From: UBA1926 sp002337215
GTDB lineage: Bacteria > Planctomycetota > Phycisphaerae > Phycisphaerales > UBA1924
Direction of reading: 5' to 3'
Length of the DNA: 64,000 bases
Assembly (NCBI GenBank): GCA_963973795.1
Contig: CAXBAF010000002.1
Coordinates: forward strand, 1 to 64,000
Program-made: the position numbers and the translations under genes
Shown: positions 52,371 to 60,328 of the stretch, piece after piece
Numbering within the stretch: position 1 is the first letter of the stretch
Layout of the letters: each line of letters begins with the position of its first letter
The notes under the pieces: model-generated
What the model was told of the DNA's origin: nothing
The model's input: the letters and a program-made list of their open reading frames with translations, nothing else
Database searches by the model: none

Positions 52371-52447
52371 TGTGCCACGGCCGTCCCGGCCGTGCGGTTG
52401 TCGCCGAACTTGGAACCGAAGAGCACGGCCGGGACGGCCGTGGCACA
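52371..52447. repeat. Family 2 palindrome (GTGCCACGGCCGTC...)
   Basis: TGTGCCACGGCCGTCCCGGC at the left pairs with GCCGGGACGGCCGTGGCACA at the right, with about 35 bases between. It separates lemA from htpX within one operon. It creates a false N-terminus (MPRPSRPC) on the htpX frame. Confidence 0.88.
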
Positions 52448-52484
52448 CGAATTCACGAATCCCGATCTATTTCGGCGACAATCC

Positions 52485-53099
52485 TCAGAACGACACCGCG
52501 GGCGCCTCAGCGATCTGCGCGTCGTCGAAGTCGAGCAGCGCCGCGTCGGAGCCGTGCCCGAACATGCCCGCGAACACGATCGGCGGGAACGTCTGGCGAT
52601 AGGTGTTGAAACTCGTCGCGCTGTCGTTGTACGCCTGCCGCGCAAACGCGACCTTGTTCTCGGTGCTCGTCAACTCCTCGGTGAGCTGCTGCATGTTCTG
52701 CGTCGCCTTCAGATCCGGGTACTGCTCGGCGACGACCATGAGCCTGCCGAGCGCGCCGGTCAGGGCGCCCTCCGCGCCCGCGAGTTGCTGCATCGCCGCG
52801 CCGCTCGTCGGGTCCTTCGCCGCGGCGTCGAGACCCGTCACCGCGGCCGCCCGTGCCTGGACCACCGCCTCGAGCGTCTCCCGCTCATGGCTCATATACC
52901 CCTTGACGGTTTCAACGAGGTTCGGGATCAGATCGTGACGACGCTTGAGCTGCACCTCGATCTGGGCGAACGCGTTCTTGAAACGGTTCTTGAGCGTGAC
53001 GAGCTTGTTGTACACACCCATCGCGTACAGCGCGATGACGAGCACCAGAAGCACGATCCCACCCAGCACGGCAAGCAACACGATCATCATCGCGGACAT
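52485..53099 (-). CDS. lemA: LemA family protein
   Basis: 204 residues. Start ATG 53099, behind GGGAGGG. One N-terminal helix (MIVLLAVLGGIVLLVLVIAL), then NKLVTLKNRFKNAFAQIEVQ and RRHDLIPNLVETVKGYMSHE, the LemA signature, followed by a coiled-coil bundle and the late AYNDSATSFNTYRQTFPPIV. LemA is often paired with HtpX, as here. Its role is not settled. It ends FDDAQIAEAPAVSF. Confidence 0.93.
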   Translation of the reverse strand: MSAMMIVLLAVLGGIVLLVLVIALYAMGVYNKLVTLKNRFKNAFAQIEVQLKRRHDLIPNLVETVKGYMSHERETLEAVVQARAAAVTGLDAAAKDPTSGAAMQQLAGAEGALTGALGRLMVVAEQYPDLKATQNMQQLTEELTSTENKVAFARQAYNDSATSFNTYRQTFPPIVFAGMFGHGSDAALLDFDDAQIAEAPAVSF

Positions 53100-53198
53100 G
53101 GAAGACCCTCCCGAGGCCCCCAATTCGGAGACCTGATGGCATTGTATTCGGATTCGAGAGCCCCGCGTTGCGGGTCCAGGTGTTCCCGGCGGATTCGG

Positions 53199-53858
53199 TC
53201 AGCCCGACGCGCGCATCCAGACCGTCGCGTCATGACCCTGCCAGTAGTCGGTCCGAAGCGAGACCAACGGCGTCCGTTCGAGCGCCCACGCGGTCATCCC
53301 CGCGGTGTCGAAACGGTGGGCGGGCCCCGTGTTCTCGCCCGTCCGCGCGCCGCGGTCGCTCAGGAAATTGAAGACGAGCTGACCGCCGCGTACGCCCCGG
53401 ATCGCCGACCACGCGCGATCGAGCACGCGCTCCGTCGCCCGCTGCGTCAGCGTGTTGAGCGACCCACTGAAGGCGAAGATCTCCACGCCGTGATCGCGGA
53501 CGAGGGACGCGAACAGCCGCTCGTCGGCGACGAAGTCTCCCTCGACAACCACGCACTCGGGGACCGCCGCCAGCCGCTCGCGCGCCGCCTCAGCGAGTTC
53601 GTCCACGCCTTCGACCGCAAGGTACCGGCCGTACTCGACGCCCCGCTGGTGCATCCGCACCGCGAGGTCGCCCAGCCCGGCCCCCATGTCCGCGACGACG
53701 CGCCCGCGGAGGTCGCACGCGTCGATGATCACATCGAACCGCTTGCGTTGCGCATCGGGGCTCTTCCAGAGCAGCGAGCCGAACGAGGCGCCGAGATCGC
53801 GCACGGCCTCGCGATAGGGCTGCAGGTAGCCGGCCTCGCCGGGCGATCCGGAATTCAT
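53199..53858 (-). CDS. Class I SAM-dependent methyltransferase
   Basis: 219 residues. Rossmann-like SAM site VVADMGAGLGDLAVRMHQRG, acidic ribose-binding Glu in YLAVEGVDELAEAA, and EGDFVADERLFASLV. It begins 4 bases after the end of the PfkB gene on the same strand, so they are one operon. The substrate is unknown. Confidence 0.83.
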   Translation of the reverse strand: MNSGSPGEAGYLQPYREAVRDLGASFGSLLWKSPDAQRKRFDVIIDACDLRGRVVADMGAGLGDLAVRMHQRGVEYGRYLAVEGVDELAEAARERLAAVPECVVVEGDFVADERLFASLVRDHGVEIFAFSGSLNTLTQRATERVLDRAWSAIRGVRGGQLVFNFLSDRGARTGENTGPAHRFDTAGMTAWALERTPLVSLRTDYWQGHDATVWMRASG

Positions 53859-53862
53859 CCGC

Positions 53863-54774
53863 TCAGCCCAACGCCAGCATGGTGCTGAAAGTCGCGTACC
53901 GCTCGGCGATCTGCGCCTCGGTGATCTCAGCGAGCCGCTCGAGGCTGAACGTCTCGATCGTGAAACTCGCGATGATCGTCCCGTGCGCCATCGCGCGGCG
54001 GATGCCGTGGACCGAGGTGTCCCCGGTCTTCGCGATGTGCGCCATCATGCCGCCCGCGAAGGTGTCTCCGGCGCCCGTCGGGTCCACCACGTTCTCGGTC
54101 GGGAACGCAGGCAGCGCCGCGAGCCCCTCCTTGTGGACCAGGATCGCCCCGTGCTCCCCCTTCTTGATGACGACGAAATCGGGGCCGTCCTCGAGCATCT
54201 TGAGACCCGCCGTCACGGGGTTCCGCGTCCCGGCGTACATCTCCGCTTCCTCGTAGTTCAGCACGAGCCCGGTCACCTTGCCGAGCAGCTGCTTGAGCTC
54301 ATCCCGCGCGACGTTGATCCACAGGTCCATCGTGTCGGCGACAACAAACTTCGCGTTCGGCAGCTTGCTGAGCAGGTCCATCTGCACCGCCGGATGGCTG
54401 TTGGCGAGGAACACGCAGTCGCTGTCGGCGAACGACTCAGGGATCGCCGGCGGCGCCTCTTCCAACACGCCGAGCTCGGTGAACAGCGTGTCCCGCTCGT
54501 CCATGTTCTCGTGATACTTCCCGCCCCAGCGGAAGGTCTTGGAACCCTCGCGCGTCTCGAGCCCCGCCTGGTCGATATTCGGGAACTTCGCCAGCGTGTC
54601 GCGGTGCTCTTGCGGGAAATCGTCACCCACCGCCGCGACGAGACGGACCGGGCCGTAATGGCTCGCGGCCGCCGCAAAGTAGGTGCACGAGCCGCCGAGG
54701 ATTCCCTCGCGCTGCTCGCCGCTCGCGGTGTGGACGGTGTCGATACTGATGGTGCCGGTGACGATGAGGTTCAT
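53863..54774 (-). CDS. PfkB-family carbohydrate/nucleoside kinase
   Basis: 303 residues. N-terminal LIVTGTISIDTVHTASGEQ and GGSCTYFAAAASHYGPVRL with the substrate lid region; the C-terminal anion-hole motif DPTGAGDTFAGGMMAHIAKT carries the catalytic Asp. It phosphorylates a sugar or nucleoside with ATP; the substrate cannot be decided. The length is normal. It is followed closely by the methyltransferase. Confidence 0.9.
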   Translation of the reverse strand: MNLIVTGTISIDTVHTASGEQREGILGGSCTYFAAAASHYGPVRLVAAVGDDFPQEHRDTLAKFPNIDQAGLETREGSKTFRWGGKYHENMDERDTLFTELGVLEEAPPAIPESFADSDCVFLANSHPAVQMDLLSKLPNAKFVVADTMDLWINVARDELKQLLGKVTGLVLNYEEAEMYAGTRNPVTAGLKMLEDGPDFVVIKKGEHGAILVHKEGLAALPAFPTENVVDPTGAGDTFAGGMMAHIAKTGDTSVHGIRRAMAHGTIIASFTIETFSLERLAEITEAQIAERYATFSTMLALG

Positions 54775-54826
54775 GCCCCGAGTCTAGCCCGCCGGGGCCC
54801 CGACCGAGGCCGAGCCTGCCCGCTCC

Positions 54827-55363
54827 TTAGCCGATCACCTGTGGCAGTTTGAGCGCCCGCCGGAGGTCGATCAGCTGCCCCGCGTGCGTCCCGTTGTGGA
54901 AGATCACCCGGTGCACCAGCGCGTCGACGACGATCGTCGCGCTCCCCCACTTCACCTCGCGCTCGAGCGCCTTGGGCGATGCCGCCGCCGTTTCGTCTGC
55001 AAACCGCTTGACCGCCGTCATGAAGATCTCACGCGCCCGCACCATCCGCGGGTACTTCGCGGGGTCCGCCACCGGTGTCGAACCGAACGCGACCGCCTCC
55101 GTGTCGTACCGGCTCGGGTCCCCTGCGGTCCCGTCCCCGTGGATCCAGTCGCTCGTGGGCAGCCGCTGCGGCTCGGTGAACCCCGACACGTAGTCCGCCG
55201 CCCGATTCATCACCAGCGCGAGATGACCCAGCGTCCACGCCGCGTGGTTCGGCAGGCTCGGCATCTGCTTCACGCGGTTCTCATCATCGAAGCCTTCGAG
55301 GAACCGCTCGATGAGCGGGCCGGTCGCGCGGATGGCATCGGCGAGGGTCGCGGGGTCAGACAT
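54827..55363 (-). CDS. DinB-family protein
   Basis: 178 residues from ATG 55363, behind AAGGAG. Four-helix bundle with metal-binding His in NHAAWTLGHLALVMNRAADY and HNGTHAGQLIDLRRAL near the end, the DinB/YfiT layout. Such proteins are often metal-dependent S-transferases. Possible downstream partners are the PfkB-methyltransferase pair on the same strand. Confidence 0.87.
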   Translation of the reverse strand: MSDPATLADAIRATGPLIERFLEGFDDENRVKQMPSLPNHAAWTLGHLALVMNRAADYVSGFTEPQRLPTSDWIHGDGTAGDPSRYDTEAVAFGSTPVADPAKYPRMVRAREIFMTAVKRFADETAAASPKALEREVKWGSATIVVDALVHRVIFHNGTHAGQLIDLRRALKLPQVIG

Positions 55364-55522
55364 GACGCGAGTCTCCTTGTTCCGTTCGATCACGATTCAC
55401 TTCGATCACGGCCTGGGTGGATCGCGTGAAATCGACCGGTAGATCACGGCGGGAAGACCGGACGGCTCAAGCAAGCCGGCCGACGTGCGCCCGGGTGCGC
55501 CGGTCATGCAAGGATACACACG

Positions 55523-56404
55523 ATGACACCCCCCGCACGCCCCGACACCGAACATCCGGGCAAACAGCCCGGCAACTCCCAGCCCGCCGACACGCAGCCG
55601 GTCGGCCTCTACGCCGACGCGATGATCTACGACATCCTCCATACCCCCGGGACCGCGTCCGAACTCGACGCCCTCGAACGCATCGCCGCCCGGTCCGTGC
55701 GCACGAGCCCGGCCCAAAGCAAATCCGACCAACAGTCCTGGCTCGAGCCCGCCTGCGGGAGCGGCCGCTGCGTCCGCCTCGCCGCGAGCCGGGGGACGCC
55801 CTGCGTGGGGTTCGATCTCGACGAGGGCATGATCGCCTACGCCAACGACCGGCTGGCCCGGACCGACGCCGAAGTTGATGCGAGCGCCGTCGTCGCCGAC
55901 ATGCGCACATGCGTGGACGACGGCGCGATCCCGGAGGCGACCTTCGACTTCGCCTTCAACACGATCAACTCGTTCCGCCACCTGATGAGCGACCGCGACG
56001 CGATCGCCCACCTGGAACAGATCGCGCGCGCGCTCCGACCCGGCGGCGTGTACGCCGTGGGGCTCAGCACCACCGCGTTCGGCCTCGAGTTCCCGAGCGA
56101 GGACGTCTGGCACGCCGCGCGGGGCTCGGTCTCGATCACACAGACCGTGCAGTACATCCCCCCCACCGGCAAGACCGGCGGCGCGCGCGCCGAACGCGTG
56201 CTCAGCCACCTGATGATCGAACGCCCGTCCGGCATCGAACACCGCGACAGCACCTACGCCCTTCGCGCCTACAGCCTCGACCAGTGGCTCGCGCTGATCG
56301 CCGAATCGCCGCTCGGACTCATCGAAGTCACCGACGACGCGGGGCACCCGTGCGACCCCGGCGAGTCCGGCTACCGGATCTACATCCTCGGGGCCCGGGG
56401 CTGA
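55523..56404 (+). CDS. Class I SAM-dependent methyltransferase
   Basis: 293 residues. Pro-rich lead (1-30), then YADAMIYDILHTPGTASE, SAM site WLEPACGSGRCVRLAASRG, acidic FDLDEGMIAYAND, VVADMR, and FNTINSFRHLMSDRDAIAHL typical of this methyltransferase type. It shares no close similarity with the one at 53199. It is convergent with the large secreted protein gene, 3 bases apart. Confidence 0.85.
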   Translation: MTPPARPDTEHPGKQPGNSQPADTQPVGLYADAMIYDILHTPGTASELDALERIAARSVRTSPAQSKSDQQSWLEPACGSGRCVRLAASRGTPCVGFDLDEGMIAYANDRLARTDAEVDASAVVADMRTCVDDGAIPEATFDFAFNTINSFRHLMSDRDAIAHLEQIARALRPGGVYAVGLSTTAFGLEFPSEDVWHAARGSVSITQTVQYIPPTGKTGGARAERVLSHLMIERPSGIEHRDSTYALRAYSLDQWLALIAESPLGLIEVTDDAGHPCDPGESGYRIYILGARG

Positions 56405-56407
56405 CGC

Positions 56408-59257
56408 TCAGTCCGACCCGTCATCGATCTTGATCGATAGCCGAAGCCGTGCGCCGGTCTCCCGGATCGTCAGCCCCGCCGTGACATGCCCGCCCGCGAG
56501 CATGGCCCGGCCGTCCTTAAACGGGAAGGCCTTGATCGTGCGCCGACCGGGCAGCACGGGTGAGGTCGCCGAACGCTGCGGCGCGTACCCCGCGGCGTCC
56601 ACTTTCAGCGTGACGTCCTGCGCATCGGTCCCCGAGTTCTCGACGATCGCGTAGACCACAAGATCGGGACCCAACGGATCGGGCTCGAACGAGGCGACGA
56701 GATCAAGCGAGAGGTGCTCGAGCCCGACCCGGATCGTGCGCTCGACACGGACGAAGTCATTGAGGGTCGGGGTCGAGAGATCGAGATCGACCACCAGCCG
56801 AGCGGCGCCGGACGGGATCGCGGGGCTCACATCGAAGACGATCGGGATCTGCGCAAGGCCCCCGCCCGCGACTGCAAACGATCCGAACCGCGGCGCGATG
56901 CCCCACCGCCGGTCCTGGGTCGCCCGGTCGCCGGTGCTCAGATTGCCGGGCTCAACGATGAAGAAATCGCCCTGCACCGAAGAGGGCCAATAGTTTTGCA
57001 TATCGAGCGTGACTTCCTGCGGGTCGGTGTTGCTCTGGACAATCGAGGGGGTGAGCCGAACCGAGGCGAGATACCGGAGCAGGCCCGGGTCGACGCCCTC
57101 GACGTAGACGGGGCCGCCCGAGAGATCGATTGTGTGCGCACGGATGCTGCTGTTGGGCAGCGTCATCGGCGCAACCGGCGTGCGGTTGCCGAAGACGTCG
57201 GCGACGGTCACCGTATCGGGGCCGAGCAGCAACGAGAGCGAACTGGCCTCGTCCGGGCCGGGCTCCGCCCAGAAGACGGCGATCGGTTCTGTGGACTCGC
57301 TCGCGGTCGGGCGCGGGGTGAGCAGAACGCCGCGCACGCCCGGCGCGACCCGCGCGAGCGGTTCGGCGGTCCGCCCCGCGAGCGCGTCCATGAGCGGGAT
57401 CCACGCGGCCGCGACAGGGTTGGGGACGAGTTGAGGCCGACGCCCATCGCGCCAGGCCCAGCCGTCGTCGAGACGGATCGAACGCCCGCGGGAAGGCTCG
57501 GAGTGATCGCCCCGCGCGAATCCGACCCACGCGTGGACCGCCCCGAGAACGGCCTCATGGATCCCCGCGAGATGTTCGGTTCCGTCCTCGGCCCGGAAGA
57601 TGGCGGTGTGTTCAGGACGGCTCCAGCCGGTGAGCCCGGCAGACTCGATCGCGCGCACAAACCCGTCGGTCAGATTCGGGACCTCCGACGGGATGATGCT
57701 CGGATCGACAGTCCGCGCGATCGCGACGCCCGGCTGCATCGCGGCGGGGTCGATCGCATCGAAAGTCGGCCAGGGGACCTCGACAATGCCGCCCGGGACG
57801 AGCCCGCGCAGGCGCTCGGTGGCGGGCCTGACCGACGAGGTCGTGAGCGCATCGATCGTGTCGTCGAACCCGCCGACGCGCCACCAGCGGACACGGTGCC
57901 CCAATTCGACGAGAATCGGATCGAGCCAGTCCGCCCCGTCGGCGTCCGCGTCCGCGATCGCCCGCATCACGGGGCCCGGGCCCGCGATGGAACTGACCCG
58001 GCCCGGCAGCGCGTCGATGGCGATCCCGAGTTCGGCGCCGTCGCGCGCGAGCCTGTTGGCGAGCAACCCGAGGGCCGCGATGCGCTTCGGGGTGGTCTCG
58101 ACGCCGGTCGTGTCGAGAGTCGTGAGGACGCGAGGCGTGCGCGCGTTGAGTGCGGTCTGGGCGAGCGTGTCCATCCCTTGCTCGGGAATGTAATCAACGC
58201 TGATCGAGAACGGGGACGCGTCGCGCGCGCTCGGCAGGATGCTGTCGGGCCGCGGGGGCGACCAGACGAAGGCCGTCTCCGCGCCGCCGATTCGGACGCC
58301 CTGCCGGAGCACATCGACGACGATGCGGTAGTAGCCGAACCGATCGGTGTCGGGGTGCCAGGTGTGCTCGAGCCGGCCCCCGCTGAAATCGGTGACCTTG
58401 CTGTCGACCACCCGGCCCGCGGCATCGATCGCCCGGTAGGCGATCCGCAGGGGCTCGTTGACGAGATCGCGCACGAAGATGTTGACCGCGGGGCGCTCGG
58501 TCGCGGGGATGAGGTTGCCGGGGCGGTCGGTCCATGTCTCGACGCGGGGGATTTGGACGACCGCGACCTCGTCGAACCACGCGGAGCCCTGGTAGTCCTG
58601 CCGCTCGATCTCGAACGGGGCGTAGGGGTGCAGGGGGTCGGGGCCCGGCTGTTCGAGAAGGAGTTCGACCTGCAGCGAGATCGACTCGGAAAAATCGCCC
58701 GGGACACGGACGGAGACGTGCTCCCACTCGCCCCTGGTCCTGATCGGATCGGAGATGGACTGCGACCCCGGGATTGGTTCGCCTGCACGGTCGAGCAGGC
58801 GCGCGGCGAGGCGGGCCCGCGCGTGGATGACGTCCTTTGTGCGCACGCGGGCGACGACGGCGTAGTCCGCGTCCGGGAAGACCTGGACCATCCCCGGGTC
58901 GAGCAGGAGGCTGGCGGACCCGCCCTCGGTATCGAGCCTCGCCGAGCCGGCACCGGCGAACGCGACGCGGTCATCGATGATGCCCCGGTTCCAGATCGGG
59001 AAGCCGGGGCGGACGCGGGTCGGCGGGTCGTGCTGGGCGCGGACCCAGTTCTGAGGCAGACCGATCGCGTCGCCGGGGATGGGCTCGAAGACGAAGCGGG
59101 CGGAGACGCGGCGGGCGCCGGCGGGGGTGTTGAGCGCCTCGTCGATCGCGGCCTGGGCCGGGTCCGCCATCGGATCAGCCGCCGGCTGGGCGGCCGACAG
59201 GCCGCAGATTGCGAGCGCAGCGATGGCATAAAGAGAGCGTCTCACGGGATGTATCAT
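56408..59257 (-). CDS. Large exported protein of unknown function
   Basis: 949 residues from ATG 59257. Signal peptide (SLYAIAALAICGLSAAQ). Residues 140-270 resemble a jelly-roll carbohydrate-binding domain (SISLQVELLLEQPGPDPLHP, SAWFDEVAVVQIPRVETW). The middle has a possible TIM-barrel-like segment (GIAIDALPGRVSSIAGPG, RVRWWRVGGFDDTIDAL) that could be glycosidase-like; no catalytic pair is identifiable. The last 250 residues are Ig-like beta domains. Probably a surface glycan-active or glycan-binding protein, inferred from form only. Confidence 0.8.
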   Translation of the reverse strand: MIHPVRRSLYAIAALAICGLSAAQPAADPMADPAQAAIDEALNTPAGARRVSARFVFEPIPGDAIGLPQNWVRAQHDPPTRVRPGFPIWNRGIIDDRVAFAGAGSARLDTEGGSASLLLDPGMVQVFPDADYAVVARVRTKDVIHARARLAARLLDRAGEPIPGSQSISDPIRTRGEWEHVSVRVPGDFSESISLQVELLLEQPGPDPLHPYAPFEIERQDYQGSAWFDEVAVVQIPRVETWTDRPGNLIPATERPAVNIFVRDLVNEPLRIAYRAIDAAGRVVDSKVTDFSGGRLEHTWHPDTDRFGYYRIVVDVLRQGVRIGGAETAFVWSPPRPDSILPSARDASPFSISVDYIPEQGMDTLAQTALNARTPRVLTTLDTTGVETTPKRIAALGLLANRLARDGAELGIAIDALPGRVSSIAGPGPVMRAIADADADGADWLDPILVELGHRVRWWRVGGFDDTIDALTTSSVRPATERLRGLVPGGIVEVPWPTFDAIDPAAMQPGVAIARTVDPSIIPSEVPNLTDGFVRAIESAGLTGWSRPEHTAIFRAEDGTEHLAGIHEAVLGAVHAWVGFARGDHSEPSRGRSIRLDDGWAWRDGRRPQLVPNPVAAAWIPLMDALAGRTAEPLARVAPGVRGVLLTPRPTASESTEPIAVFWAEPGPDEASSLSLLLGPDTVTVADVFGNRTPVAPMTLPNSSIRAHTIDLSGGPVYVEGVDPGLLRYLASVRLTPSIVQSNTDPQEVTLDMQNYWPSSVQGDFFIVEPGNLSTGDRATQDRRWGIAPRFGSFAVAGGGLAQIPIVFDVSPAIPSGAARLVVDLDLSTPTLNDFVRVERTIRVGLEHLSLDLVASFEPDPLGPDLVVYAIVENSGTDAQDVTLKVDAAGYAPQRSATSPVLPGRRTIKAFPFKDGRAMLAGGHVTAGLTIRETGARLRLSIKIDDGSD

Positions 59258-59313
59258 CGGCCGGGAGCAGGTGTTTCCTGCATCCGCGACGCGAACCCGA
59301 CTGGAGACCGAGC

Positions 59314-60093
59314 ATGACCGATTCGCAGGCCGGAGAGGCCGAGCAGCACGGAACACCGCCCGGAGATGCCTCTCGGGAACCACTGGAAAGGTCGTCGCCT
59401 CTGTACGCACCGCCTCCGGCCGATTCGCCGCACGAGCCTCTGGAGCGGTACGACCCGGGGGTGCCCAGCGCACAGGCCGCAGAGGCCTATTACGACGTGA
59501 TGCGGCGTCGGCGGACGGTGCGGATGTTCAGCGACACGCCCGTGCCCCGGGAGACGATCGAGTGGGTGATCCGGACCGCAGGGACGGCGCCGAGCGGGGC
59601 GCACAAGCAGCCGTGGCGGTTCGTGGCGGTGTCGGACCCGGCGATGAAGTCGAAGATCCGGGCGGCGGCGGAGGAAGAGGAGCGCGAGTTCTACTCGGGG
59701 CGGGCGAGCGAGCGGTGGCTCGACGATTTGCGGCCTTTCGCGACGAACCCGGATAAGCGGTTTCTGGAGATCGCGCCGTGGCTGGTGGTCGTGTTCGCGA
59801 TGAAGAAGACGGACGACGGGGGGCAGGTGTACTACCTGAACGAGAGCGTGGGGATCGCGACGGGGATGCTGCTGAGCGCGGCCCACCACGCGGGGCTCGT
59901 GACGCTGACGCACACGCCGAGCCCGATGAAGTTTCTGGGCGAGGTGCTGGGTCGGCCGGACAACGAGCGGGCGTATTTGCTGATCCCGATTGGGTATCCG
60001 ACGGAGGATTGCGTGGTGCCGGTTTTGGAGCGGAAGGGGCTTGGGGAGATTGGGGTGTTTGTGGAGGGGGAGGGGGAAGGCACTGGGCACTAG
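59314..60093 (+). CDS. Nitroreductase-family flavoprotein (iodotyrosine deiodinase-like)
   Basis: 259 residues. Pro-rich lead with PLERSSP and PLERYDP, then the FMN fold: YYDVMRRRRTVRMFSDTPVP, IRTAGTAPSGAHKQPWRFVA, NESVGIATGMLLSAAHHAGL, LGRPDNERAYLLIPIGYP. The TAPSGAHxQPW stretch is the hallmark of the IYD/BluB-like subgroup. FMN-dependent reduction; substrate unknown. It is divergent from the large secreted protein, 56 bases apart. The C-terminal GEGEGTGH may be partly repeat-derived. Confidence 0.88.
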   Translation: MTDSQAGEAEQHGTPPGDASREPLERSSPLYAPPPADSPHEPLERYDPGVPSAQAAEAYYDVMRRRRTVRMFSDTPVPRETIEWVIRTAGTAPSGAHKQPWRFVAVSDPAMKSKIRAAAEEEEREFYSGRASERWLDDLRPFATNPDKRFLEIAPWLVVVFAMKKTDDGGQVYYLNESVGIATGMLLSAAHHAGLVTLTHTPSPMKFLGEVLGRPDNERAYLLIPIGYPTEDCVVPVLERKGLGEIGVFVEGEGEGTGH

Positions 60094-60322
60094 GCACTAG
60101 GCACAACGAGATCGCTAACGATCGAAATGGGGGCAGGGTGCCACGATGACGCCGCGCAGCGGTTTCATCGTGCGGCGTTGCAAACGGGTCATTGATGCAG
60201 ATCCCATCCCGGAGAAGGCTCCGCCATCTCCGGGGCACCCCGCGATAAAGTCCCGAACCAGTCTCCACAAGTTCTATTGCGTCTTCGCTAGTGCCCTGTG
60301 CCTAACGCCCAGTGCCTTTTCC
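60075..60322. repeat. Inverted GGCACT-rich arms around a family 1 element
   Basis: Left: GGCACTGGGCACTAGGCACT (from about 60077). Right: AGTGCCCTGTGCCTAACGCC and CAGTGCC (about 60290-60317). The arms are reverse complements with mismatches and flank copy D of family 1. A second case of a repeat sitting inside other inverted arms. Confidence 0.7.
60136..60240. repeat. Two-hairpin intergenic repeat, family 1, copy D
   Basis: About 105 bases, the most diverged copy. First hairpin CACGATGA/TCATCGTG around CCGC-GCA-GCGG; second CCCGGAGA/TCTCCGGG around GGCTCCGCC. Both stems differ from copies A-C yet still pair fully. Outer ends GGGTGCC / GGCACCC are kept. Confidence 0.85.
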
Positions 60323-60328
60323 CTCCTC

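Noticed and set aside
52336..52446. N-terminal extension of htpX (MPRPSRPC...)
   Set aside because: It is a translation of the family 2 palindrome; the same peptide start appears at 63000 for the same reason.
56714..59317. Open frame of 867 codons on the plus strand
   Set aside because: Antisense to the large secreted protein, which has a signal peptide and natural composition; the plus-strand product is Arg/Asp-rich noise.
31985..60240. Possible CRISPR array
   Set aside because: The repeats are far apart, palindromic and intergenic, with no spacers and no cas genes.
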